64,000 bases of DNA from Petasospora fabianii (lineage: Eukaryota > Ascomycota > Saccharomycetes > Phaffomycetales > Wickerhamomycetaceae): NCBI GenBank assembly GCA_022641835.1, contig CP048717.1, forward strand, positions 1-64,000. Direction: 5' to 3'. The notes beneath the pieces were generated by a model. It did not search any database. It saw only the letters and a program-made list of their open reading frames with translations, and was not told where the DNA came from. Positions 8,795 to 17,827 of the stretch are shown in pieces (the first letter of the stretch is position 1; every line of letters starts with the position of its first letter). Position numbers and translations under genes: made by a program.

Positions 8795-9796
8795 GGCTTC
8801 CAGAAAATGAGGAGGAGTTTACAGGACTGCCCAATGCCGCAATTAACCCGTCGGATGGGCAATCGGTTATCTCCTTCGACACCAAGTTCAAGGAGTCGCT
8901 TTTCTATAGATTCATCAAGTTTCAGGTACGATTCAAGATCCTGTACCTCCCACCGATCAACTGGATTATGCTCGGTACGCTAATGTTGCTTCTTTATAAG
9001 CTTATCCACAGATACGAGTCAATGTATCAGAACAGCGTTCTTCTCACTACCATAACTACCAATACTTTATTGTTCGGATTCTCAGACACACTTGCCCAAA
9101 GTATTTCATGCGTTCTTGAAATGATTTCCCAGGAGCGTCGAGCCAGGCTCAGATCCTCTTTCACTCTTCCGATCTCACTCGAGCAATATCAACCAAGTCC
9201 TCACCTCGGTTACAGAGATCAACCAGACGATTCGTTTTACTCCGATTATGGTGATACACGGGTTTCACGCCATCGACAAAACAGTGTTCAGTCCGTAAAT
9301 AGCCAGTACCAGCTTCTTTCTGAACAGACCGATAAGGATGTGTTCAATTTTCGAAGATTCATTGGGTTCGTGTTTTGGGGTGCAAATATGGCTTTTGTCC
9401 AAGTGGCATGGTACTGGATTTTAAACCATTTTTTCACAACAGACCCGACACTTGTCTCAGTATTCGAAAGGGTTCTTTCTGACCAACTTTTCTTCTCTCC
9501 GATTTCGCTTTTTTGCTTCTTTACTTACTCCAACTTTGTGCTTGAAGGTGGTGATAAAGTGACTCTTTCGGAAAAGATCAGTAAGATCTATTTGAGTACT
9601 CTTGTGGCCAACTGGTGCGTTTGGCCCCTTGTACAATTCATTAACTTCTTGATCATGCCAAGAAGATTCCAGGTTCCATTCTCATCGTCAAGTAAGTTTA
9701 CCTCAGGTGTCTCCTATCTTTTAGAGTCTAACTAACAAATTTGCAGTCGGTGTTATCTGGAACTGTTTCCTGTCGATGAGAAACGCAGCCAACTAA
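8785..9796 (+). CDS. Mpv17/PMP22-family membrane protein (YOR292C-like), two exons
   Basis: Exons 8785-9691 and 9747-9796 are joined across a 55-nt intron (GTAAGT, branch CTAAC, acceptor TTGCAG). The product has 318 residues and ends IGVIWNCFLSMRNAAN, matching the VxWNxxLS C-terminus of the family; without splicing this signature would be lost. Hydrophobic segments near LPPINWIMLGTLMLLLY, TNTLLFGFSDTLAQS and GFVFWGANMAFVQVAWYWILN follow the Mpv17 pattern. An inserted hydrophilic loop of about 70 residues with many Ser, Tyr and Gln lies in the middle. The nearest S. cerevisiae relative by order and context is YOR292C, a vacuolar or organellar membrane protein of unknown function. The frame is open 17 codons upstream without an ATG. 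Confidence 0.88.
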
Positions 9797-10092
9797 ACTG
9801 AGGGAGGCCAATAGCGTTCAATGTCATTAACTAGTATAGAGCCCATTAATTTATGAGACCACGAAACATTTCAACAAAGCATCTATGACTTGTATTGAGG
9901 AGCTTTCACTGGGTTTATGGGGGGCCCACGCCATCCTCATCCCCCACAGACTTGTAATCGCGATCGCGCTCACAATTTTTCCAGTCGAGGAGAAGTACCA
10001 TGTCGAGACTTCACACTGACCGTTGCCTTTAACAGCCCGAACAAAGCTAGCACACAGACCTCTCCACACACACACAGAAACACAATCACATC

Positions 10093-10647
10093 ATGAGCAC
10101 CAATAGACTCGTAACGAGACCACAGCAGAGACCGGACAGCATCGACGAGATCCTCAACACACTTAAGAGATACGACGCCTCTGTCATTAAGGACCTTGAG
10201 GACTACCTCCAGGACCAATACACCACTGGTTTCTCCGATGTCAGTGCCAACCTTGCCCTCCTCAAGCTTTACGAGCTAAGTGACGAGTCCTCGGTTGAAA
10301 GAGAGGACTCCACAATCAAGGTTCTCATCAAGGGACTCACCGCCTACGACGACCAGGACTTTACTCTTTACTTGCACCTTCTCCCATCCTTCGTCCTTAG
10401 CGTCAAGACCGACTACACAACCAAGATCCAACAGCTTGTCTCACTCTATGAGCTCCTTGCTGCCAACAAGCTTGATGCCTTTTTGGCTAAGAACAAGGAA
10501 TTTGACTCTATCGTGGACGAATCTAATGTGAAGAGCATCCAGGAGACTTTTAACAACAACAAGGATGCCAAGTTCATCATTAGAGATGTTGCTACAGAGG
10601 ATGTTCCAACATCAAAGCTCTCAAAGATCATTGGTCAGAAGATCTAA
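10093..10647 (+). CDS. Translation initiation factor eIF3 subunit k
   Basis: The 184-residue protein begins with the family's hallmark RPQQRPDSIDEILNTLKRYD, followed by the single helix block DLEDYLQDQY and DVSANLALLKLYELSD. It continues through the HAM/winged-helix-type PCI region (YLHLLPSFVLSVKTDY, FDSIVDESNVKSIQETFN). The family length, about 180-225 aa, fits. eIF3k is a non-core eIF3 subunit that pairs with eIF3l at the 40S ribosome. S. cerevisiae has lost it, so its presence marks a lineage with a fuller eIF3. eIF3i (TIF34) is 42 kb away in the same window. It is intronless and sits between the Mpv17-like gene and RRP5. Confidence 0.87.
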   Translation: MSTNRLVTRPQQRPDSIDEILNTLKRYDASVIKDLEDYLQDQYTTGFSDVSANLALLKLYELSDESSVEREDSTIKVLIKGLTAYDDQDFTLYLHLLPSFVLSVKTDYTTKIQQLVSLYELLAANKLDAFLAKNKEFDSIVDESNVKSIQETFNNNKDAKFIIRDVATEDVPTSKLSKIIGQKI

Positions 10648-10879
10648 ATGTTACGCTTTCCCCTGTTTTGTTTCGAAAGATTGCATTGGCCTAGTGTCAT
10701 GATAGTACTGAATGTGTCAACCCACTTCATTGCGGTATGCAATGTGGCTGGCTTCATTGGCAAGTTCAATAAGATGAGCCATTTGCAAATTTAATGTAGT
10801 CTAATGATTGTCGGAAATGACTTTGCCTAGAATATAGTGGTATCCGCTCTGATCTAGTTATAGCAGCGATCCTTTATAG

Positions 10880-10938
10880 CTCATCGGGCCCTCCGCTTCT
10901 GGAAGTGGTAAGCGCACACCTCAGCATAAAAAAATTTC
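10880..10938. promoter_or_regulatory. PAC-like and RRPE-like elements, RRP5 promoter
   Basis: CTCATCG at 10880-10886 (reverse of the PAC core CGATGAG) and AAAAAAATTTC at 10928-10938 (RRPE, AAAAATTTC) lie about 100-155 bp upstream of the RRP5 ATG. This pair is the standard promoter signature of ribosome-biogenesis genes in budding yeasts, bound by Dot6/Tod6 and Stb3. Confidence 0.6.
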
Positions 10939-11036
10939 TGAAGACTGCAGGAAATAGAATAAGTACTACTGACATTTCAAGACACCATAATACCGGCACA
11001 GTCCATTAAACCCACTTTTCGCCACCTATTACAGCC

Positions 11037-14000
11037 ATGGTGTCAAAGAGAAGAAGGTCTGATGCAGACTCTAAACCCAAGGTCTCGCCACTGAGCAGGG
11101 AGGACGCAACAACGGCGCCAACCGCTTCTGTCTTGGAGCAGAGTGAGGTCGCATTTCCAAGAGGTGGTGCATCTGCACTCTCTGCCCTTGAGCTCAAGGA
11201 GGTCGCTAACGAGGCTGCCAGAGATGTTCTCTTTGAGAATGAAAACTCAACATCAAAGCCTGAGACCGCTCAGAGACCAAGTAAAAAGAAGAAACTGGCC
11301 AAATCTGTCAAATCAGCTGCAGATGAGGAGAAGATCGATGTCCCAATCGAGACCCTCAATTTCAAGAGATTGATGGCTGGAACGTTGGTTCTCGGTCAGA
11401 TCATCGAGATCAATAGAATGGACATTGTCCTTGCTCTTCCAGATAACCTTGTTGGTTACATTCCAATCACAAGTGTCTCCTCGGTTTTAACAAAGGCCCT
11501 TGAGGAGCTTGATGACAGTGATGAGCAAGAGAGCGATGACGACGACGAAGAGAGCACAAGCAAGATCACATCAGGAACCACTAAGACCAAGACCATTCCA
11601 AGTTTGTCTAATATGTTCAAGATTGGCCAATGGCTTCGAGCTATTGTGCTCGAATCGGTCTCCGTTGCTAACAAGAAGAAGAACCAAAAGAAGCGCATCC
11701 AGCTTTCCATTGAACCAGAAAAGGTTAACAAGACTTTGGAGGATGAGGATCTCACAACCAATACAACTATACAGGTCACCGTGAAGGCAGTTGAGGACCA
11801 TGGTGCCATTCTCGATACTGGTAAGGAGATTGGTGGTTTTGTTTCCAAGAAGGAGATCAAGGCTGCTGGATTCGACCCCGAGAACATCACAGTTGGTGCC
11901 GTTTTCCTTGCTACTATCTCTAACAAGAACGCACGTACCATCACAGTCAAACTTACTGCTAACAAGAAGTCTCCAATTACTACGATCTCATCCGTTGAGG
12001 CCATCATTCCAGGCAACTTTATCGAGACTCTTGTCACCGATGTCAAAGAAGAGGGTTTGATCACTAGAGCATATGGTATGATCGATGCCACAATCAACTT
12101 GGCTCACCTTGGTGTGTACGATCTTTCCGAACTCAAGCATAGATACGCTATGGGATCTAAGATTAGAGCACGTGTCATTGCTGTTGTCCTGGCCAGTGAC
12201 TCCAAGAAGCTTGTGCTCTCTGTTTTGCCAAACGTCATCAACATGAACCTCGATACTTCCGAAGATGCACTCACTGCTTTCCCAATTGGTCATGTCTTCG
12301 AATCTGTCAGCATTAAGGGTATGGACTCCAACTACATTTACGCAAGCATTGACAGTGACAGATCTGGCCAGATCCATCTTTCCAGACTTGATAGCGACTC
12401 TTCAAACTTGAAGGTGTTCTATGCTCCAGGCTCTCAACATAAGGCCAGAGTTCTTGGATATTCACAGATGGACCATCAATATACTCTCACGTTGGACCCA
12501 AAAGTCATCAACCAGAAGTATTTGAGAGCTCAAGACATTCCAGTTGGTGAGTTGGTTACTGGCCAGGTCCTGTCTGTTTCTGAGAGCGGTCTCCAGATCA
12601 AGATCTTTGATAAGTTCGAGGCACACGTCGCTCCAATGCACTTGAGTGATGTTAAGCTCATTTACCCAGAGAGAAAGTTCAAAATTGGATCCAAGGTTAA
12701 GGGTCGTGTTCTCAGTATCTCTAAGTTCAAGTCTGAGATTAACGTTACACTCAAAAAGTCTCTTGTCGGTGTTGAGAACGTCATCACATCGTCCGACAGT
12801 ATGAAGGTTGGTGATAGAACGTCGGCTTCTGTGTTTGCCTTCAAGCCAAGTGGTGCAATTGTCTCTTTCTTTGGCAATGTTAAGGCCTTCCTTCCAAAGG
12901 CGGAGATCAGTGAGACATTTGTCAGAAAGCCAGAAGATCATTTGCGCCTCGGTCAAACCATCACTGTCAGAGTCACATCCGTTGACACTGAGACCAAGAG
13001 AGCCACTGTCAGTTGCAGACTTTCCGAAGAATCTTCAGATGCTCAGAAGAAGGCTCTGACTGAACTTGTTGTCGGTAGATCTGTTGTCAAGGCTCGAGTC
13101 ATGGAGAAGACAAAGGATTCTGTTGTCGTTGAGCTACCAGGATCTAATCTTAGAGGTGTCATCTTCGAAGGACATCTTTCCGATGGAAACTTTGAACAGA
13201 ACCGTGCTCTTTTGAAGAGAACAGTTGTTGGTTCCACCATTGAGGGTCTTATCTTGGACAAGGATTCTCGCTCTCGTATCTTCAACATGACTGCTAAGAA
13301 GAGCTTGATCGCTTCTGCAGAGGCTGATGTATTCCCAGTGAAATTCAAGGATATCAAATCTGGAGATTCGCTGATTGCAGGTTACGTGAAGTCTGTTACC
13401 AACAAGGGTGTCTTTGTCGGTTTCGGTTCCAAGCTTGTTGGTCTCATTTTGGCTAAATATGCTACTGAGCGTCCTGTTGATGATCTTACAAGCGTCTTCT
13501 ATGTCAACCAATCTGTTTCTGTTAGAGTGTTGAGAGTTGACGAAGAGAACAAGAGATTCTTGCTGACATTGAAGGAGAAAAGAAGCGGTGTTTCTGATGC
13601 TGTCAACCCAGTTGACTCCTCGATCAAATCTCTCAACGATCTTGTTCCAGGAAGGGTCACTAAGGCTTTGATTAAGAGTGTTAAGCAGACTCAATTAAAT
13701 GTCCAGTTGGCTGACAACATCCAGGGTCGTGTGGACATCTCTCAGATCTTTGACGACTATTCTGACATTAAGGATCCACAGCATCCACTTTCCCAATTTT
13801 CCAAGGGTGACCTTATTGATGTCAAGGTTATTGGCTTCCACGATGCTCGTAACCACAGATTTTTGCCAATCTCACACAAGAAGTCCAAGGATACCATCTT
13901 GGAGTTGACTGCTAAACGTTCGGATATCACTCAAGAGTTCGAGCCGCTCTCTCTTGATAAGGTCTCTGTTGGTTCTGAAAGTGTTGTCTTTATCAACAAC

Positions 14001-16154
14001 AGCACAAGAGGTTTCTATTTCGTGAGTTTGTCGCCAACAGTTAGAGGAAGAATCTCCCTCATGGACATCTCTGATGACGCTACTGTGTTGGACAATGTTG
14101 ATACTGCATTCCCTGTTGGTTGTGCCCTCAAGGCCAAGGTCAAGGCTGTTGATGCTGAGCATAACTCTGTTCTTCTCACTGCTAGGGAGAACAACATTTC
14201 TTCCATTAAGGATGTGAAGAAGGGTATGGTTCTTCCAGCTCGTGTTGTGAGAATCTCCGAGAACTTTGTTGTTGTTGAGCTTGCCGAAGGTGTCACTGCC
14301 ATCTCTTTCATTACAGATGCTTTGGATGACTACACGAAAAAGCTCGAAGATGCCTTCACCAAGAATGATATTTGTGCTGCTAGTGTGTTGGATGTTGACG
14401 TTGACAACAAGAAGATCCATGTTTCTCTTCGTACCTCTGCTGCCAAGGACAAGCTCGTCTCTTCTTCTTCGGATGTGAAGCGTGCTGACATTGTTCGTGG
14501 TTTCGTCAAGAACATTAGCGACAAGGGTCTCTTTGTCTCCATTGGCCGCACTGTTACGGCCTACGTTAAGGTTTCTAACTTGTCCGACTCCTACATCAAG
14601 GACTTCAAGAAATTCTACAAGCTCCACCAGCCAGTTATCGGAAAGATTGTATCTTCTGATGACCAGGGCAACGTTTCTATGACACTGAAGGAGTCTGAAG
14701 TGAACGGTGAACTGAACATCTTGAAGCGTTACGAAGATCTTTCCGTTGGTGATATCTTTGAGGGCTCTGTAAAGAGAGTTACTGATTTCGGTGTTTTCGT
14801 TAAGTTGGATGGAACTTTGAATATCACTGGTTTGTGTCATCACTCCCAGATCTCTGATAACCAGGTCTCCAATGTATCCGCTCTCTTTGGTGAGGGTGAC
14901 AGAGTCAAGGTGAAGCTCTTGGCTGTCGACACTGAGAAGAAACAGTTGTCTCTTGGTATGAAGGCCTCTTACTTTGAGGATGATGTGGAGATGGAGGATG
15001 CTGACGTTTCTGAAGACGCTTCTGTTGCAGCTGATGAGGACTCCATCGCGGAGGATGATCATGAAGATGCCGACGAAGATGATGAAGATGAAGAGGAACT
15101 TGCATTCTCTGGTGCTGAAAATGAGTCTGAGTCTGATGATGAGGATTCCGATGATGACGATGACGAAGAGAGTTCTCCTTCTGGGTTGGGTCTTGGTACT
15201 AATGGTTTCGACTGGACTGCCCAGGTCCTCGACGTTGCACAGGGTGAGGAGTCGAGCGATGATGAGGATGAGTTCGATTCTATCAGATCTAAGAAGAAGA
15301 AGAGATCTAAGACTATTGTTGAGGACACAACTGGTGACATCAATGCTGATGAACCGCAATCTGCATCTGACTTTGAGAGACTTTTAATTGGTAATCCAAA
15401 CTCGTCTTTGGTTTGGATGAAGTATATGGCTTTCCAGCTTGGTTTGAGTGAGTATGAAAAGGCTCGTGAGATTGGTGAGCGTGCTCTCAAGACCATCAAC
15501 TACCGTGAGGAGCAGGAGAAGCTCAACATTTGGGTTGGTCTGCTCAACTTGGAGAACACATTCGGTACTGATGACTCTTTGGAGGAAGTGTTCAACCGTT
15601 CTATCCAGTACATGGAACCACTTGTCATGCACCAGAGACTTATCACTATCTACACATTGTCTGAGAAGTTCGACAAGGCCGAACAGCTATTCAAGGTAAT
15701 GGTGAAGAAGTTTGGTAAGTCTTCTGTGTCTGCTTGGGTCCAGTATGGCTCTTTCTTATTGGACCGCGGCCAGAGTGAGAAGGCTCGTGAGATCCTTGGA
15801 TCTGCACTCACTTCTCTTCCAAAGCGTGATCACATTGAAGCTGTCAGAAGATTTGCTCAGAATGAGTTTACTAAGGGTGACCCAGAGCAGGGTAGAACCT
15901 TGTTTGAGGGTCTTCTTGCTGATGTTCCAAAACGTATCGATCTTTGGAGTGTCTACATCGATCAGGAGATCAAGGCTGGTGAGAAGAAGAAGGTCGAGGA
16001 ATTATTTGAGAGAGTATTTACCAGAAAGTTGTCAAGAAAGCATGCCAAGTTCTTCTTCGACAAGTGGTTGAAGTTTGAGGAGAAGGAGGGTGACTCCAAG
16101 GCTTGTGACTATGTTAAGGCTAAGGCCCAGGAGTATGTCCAGAACAACAAGTGA
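11037..16154 (+). CDS. RRP5: rRNA processing factor Rrp5 (tandem S1 domains plus HAT repeats)
   Basis: At 1705 residues this matches the family length (S. cerevisiae 1729). The N-terminal 60 residues are charged with KKKK motifs. Repeated S1 RNA-binding domains run from about residue 110 to 1310; good examples are GTLVLGQIIEINRMDIVLALPDN and the canonical VGDIFEGSVKRVTDFGVFVKL block. A strongly acidic stretch follows at about 1320-1440, and then C-terminal HAT/TPR helices (FERLLIGNPNSSLVWMKYMAF, WVQYGSFLLDRGQSEKAREIL). Rrp5 acts in the nucleolus in both the 18S (A0-A2) and 5.8S/25S (A3) cleavage pathways. Its promoter carries PAC and RRPE elements. No intron is present. Confidence 0.98.
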   Translation: MVSKRRRSDADSKPKVSPLSREDATTAPTASVLEQSEVAFPRGGASALSALELKEVANEAARDVLFENENSTSKPETAQRPSKKKKLAKSVKSAADEEKIDVPIETLNFKRLMAGTLVLGQIIEINRMDIVLALPDNLVGYIPITSVSSVLTKALEELDDSDEQESDDDDEESTSKITSGTTKTKTIPSLSNMFKIGQWLRAIVLESVSVANKKKNQKKRIQLSIEPEKVNKTLEDEDLTTNTTIQVTVKAVEDHGAILDTGKEIGGFVSKKEIKAAGFDPENITVGAVFLATISNKNARTITVKLTANKKSPITTISSVEAIIPGNFIETLVTDVKEEGLITRAYGMIDATINLAHLGVYDLSELKHRYAMGSKIRARVIAVVLASDSKKLVLSVLPNVINMNLDTSEDALTAFPIGHVFESVSIKGMDSNYIYASIDSDRSGQIHLSRLDSDSSNLKVFYAPGSQHKARVLGYSQMDHQYTLTLDPKVINQKYLRAQDIPVGELVTGQVLSVSESGLQIKIFDKFEAHVAPMHLSDVKLIYPERKFKIGSKVKGRVLSISKFKSEINVTLKKSLVGVENVITSSDSMKVGDRTSASVFAFKPSGAIVSFFGNVKAFLPKAEISETFVRKPEDHLRLGQTITVRVTSVDTETKRATVSCRLSEESSDAQKKALTELVVGRSVVKARVMEKTKDSVVVELPGSNLRGVIFEGHLSDGNFEQNRALLKRTVVGSTIEGLILDKDSRSRIFNMTAKKSLIASAEADVFPVKFKDIKSGDSLIAGYVKSVTNKGVFVGFGSKLVGLILAKYATERPVDDLTSVFYVNQSVSVRVLRVDEENKRFLLTLKEKRSGVSDAVNPVDSSIKSLNDLVPGRVTKALIKSVKQTQLNVQLADNIQGRVDISQIFDDYSDIKDPQHPLSQFSKGDLIDVKVIGFHDARNHRFLPISHKKSKDTILELTAKRSDITQEFEPLSLDKVSVGSESVVFINNSTRGFYFVSLSPTVRGRISLMDISDDATVLDNVDTAFPVGCALKAKVKAVDAEHNSVLLTARENNISSIKDVKKGMVLPARVVRISENFVVVELAEGVTAISFITDALDDYTKKLEDAFTKNDICAASVLDVDVDNKKIHVSLRTSAAKDKLVSSSSDVKRADIVRGFVKNISDKGLFVSIGRTVTAYVKVSNLSDSYIKDFKKFYKLHQPVIGKIVSSDDQGNVSMTLKESEVNGELNILKRYEDLSVGDIFEGSVKRVTDFGVFVKLDGTLNITGLCHHSQISDNQVSNVSALFGEGDRVKVKLLAVDTEKKQLSLGMKASYFEDDVEMEDADVSEDASVAADEDSIAEDDHEDADEDDEDEEELAFSGAENESESDDEDSDDDDDEESSPSGLGLGTNGFDWTAQVLDVAQGEESSDDEDEFDSIRSKKKKRSKTIVEDTTGDINADEPQSASDFERLLIGNPNSSLVWMKYMAFQLGLSEYEKAREIGERALKTINYREEQEKLNIWVGLLNLENTFGTDDSLEEVFNRSIQYMEPLVMHQRLITIYTLSEKFDKAEQLFKVMVKKFGKSSVSAWVQYGSFLLDRGQSEKAREILGSALTSLPKRDHIEAVRRFAQNEFTKGDPEQGRTLFEGLLADVPKRIDLWSVYIDQEIKAGEKKKVEELFERVFTRKLSRKHAKFFFDKWLKFEEKEGDSKACDYVKAKAQEYVQNNK

Positions 16155-16468
16155 GTGATCCTGTGAATAAGAAGTCCTCATCTGTATATTAAAAGAGCCA
16201 TATATTTGCATGTTAATGAATTAATCTGACCTTATCTATTACAGTAGCTATGGATATCAGTACGAGATCTGCAACGTTATGAGTTTAAGTCATGCGTGTA
16301 GTCATTGCCCACCGGTGGCCATGGCCGCCACAAAAACTCTATCACTCCTCAACATGACACACGCGGTTGGACAGATCACTCTATAATTGCCTAGATGTTA
16401 TAATCCTTCAGTGTAATCAGCCGAACCTAGTCTGAGGGTTCCTGATAAAATTGCTCCTAGCGTTTACA
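16155..16468. other. Intergenic region with two adjoining perfect palindromes
   Basis: CCACCGGTGG (16309-16318) and GGCCATGGCC (16317-16326) are perfect 10-bp palindromes sharing two bases. They lie about 150 bp upstream of the next ATG. No gene is seen. Confidence 0.4.
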
Positions 16469-17665
16469 ATGCCGATTCATCAATTCCCACCATTTCTTCT
16501 GATTTTACTTGTTGCATCTTGTTGGTTGTTTGCTCTCCAAGGTGGTCAAATAGTACCACAGTTCTTCAATAGTACAGCAGATCATGGGATTCTTGATGAC
16601 TCCAAGGCTTTAAGACAGATCATCAACTGCTCTGACTTTGCTCCCGGGTTTCGCTGTCTTCAACGCTATAAGCGGAGTCTTTTGAGTGAGTTCGAAGCCC
16701 AATTAACACCAGAAGCTCAAAAAGCTTTGCAAAGGTACGAATAACGTTGAAAAAAACCTTACCATGCTCAGTACTAACGTTGCTTCAGATGTATCACAAG
16801 CGTATCAAGAGAGACAAGGGACAGTGTTGTGTTCTTCAAATTAGCCCAATGCATTGAGAGTAAGAGTAATGGCGAGACGGCTACTCATCAGAGTACCAAG
16901 ATCCCCGAAAAGCCCCAAGAGAGCCATTGGTTCAATAGAATCACAATGGATGTCTTTATCAGTCTCAGCGTGGCTCTTGTGTTTGCGCCCGTGATCACTT
17001 ATTTCACTGGATGGCACAACATGGATGAGGTTGTGGTTCAGATCAAGGAAGCAAATACCTCAAATTGTCTAGTTGAGGAGGAACTGGGTCTGCATACCAA
17101 AGAGGATGCCCCAAAGAAACTAATAAGGTCTCCTGTTATTATCAACATGGACGGTGATATCTTTGATTTGTCCAAGGAGGAGGATCGAAAACGATGGAAG
17201 AGAAACATCAGAGACCGCCTCAGCGTCTCGGCATCAGCCAGCAGCCCAGCTATACCAGAATCGACCAGCACACAAATCCCAGAGATACTCGACTCATCAC
17301 CAGTGACATCGCCACAATTGCAATTGTCAGTGACCAATGAAGAGCCCCGTTCACCGGGCAGAGCCCGCACTGACATTAACATCCACGACCCCACCAAGCC
17401 AGTCCCCTCCGTCTTGCATTTTCCACTAACCAACAACCAGGGAAAGACACACCACCGTGTCTTTCTCCCTGGAAGAGGGTGGTTGTCCGTCAAGGAGCTG
17501 GAGAAGGAGCGCCATGAGCTCCTCACGCTGTTGTCGCAACGGCCCCACAATAAGTCGCATGAGGAGCCACGGGAAGGCATCCCGAAAGCTCACGGCCACA
17601 GCAGGACCCGGTTGTCCCTGAAACACAAGGACGCTTCCTCTGCGATCCATGCATTGGACTACTGA
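16469..17665 (+). CDS. Unrecognised secretory-pathway membrane protein, two exons
   Basis: Exons 16469-16734 and 16789-17665 are joined across a 54-nt intron (GTACGA, TACTAAC, TTCAG), giving 380 residues. I do not recognise the family. Residues 1-27 form a signal peptide or anchor (PFLLILLVASCWLFAL). A roughly 90-residue domain follows with four spaced cysteines, in NCSDF, FRCLQ, RCITS and QCIES, suggesting two disulphides in the ER lumen. A transmembrane helix follows at about residue 150 (VFISLSVALVFAPVITYF). The long C-terminal half is hydrophilic, Ser/Pro-rich and basic. This suggests a type I ER or Golgi membrane protein with a cytosolic tail. Splicing is well supported because it removes a stop and restores the Cys-rich frame. 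Confidence 0.65.
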
Positions 17666-17827
17666 TTATATAGTCCATCTTTGTATATTTGTGAGTTTGT
17701 TCGTGATTGTAGTGTGGATCATACGCTGTAGGTCAACGTGCGTCGCGCGCGGGAAAACGGGACTTGATCGAACAATAGACGCCACTGGCCACATCGCAAT
17801 CATCTTCACTAGTTAGGCAAAGAGTCT

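Noticed and set aside
13872-15359. 495-codon minus-strand open frame inside RRP5
   Set aside because: Shadow of RRP5, which is clearly coding on the plus strand over this whole interval.
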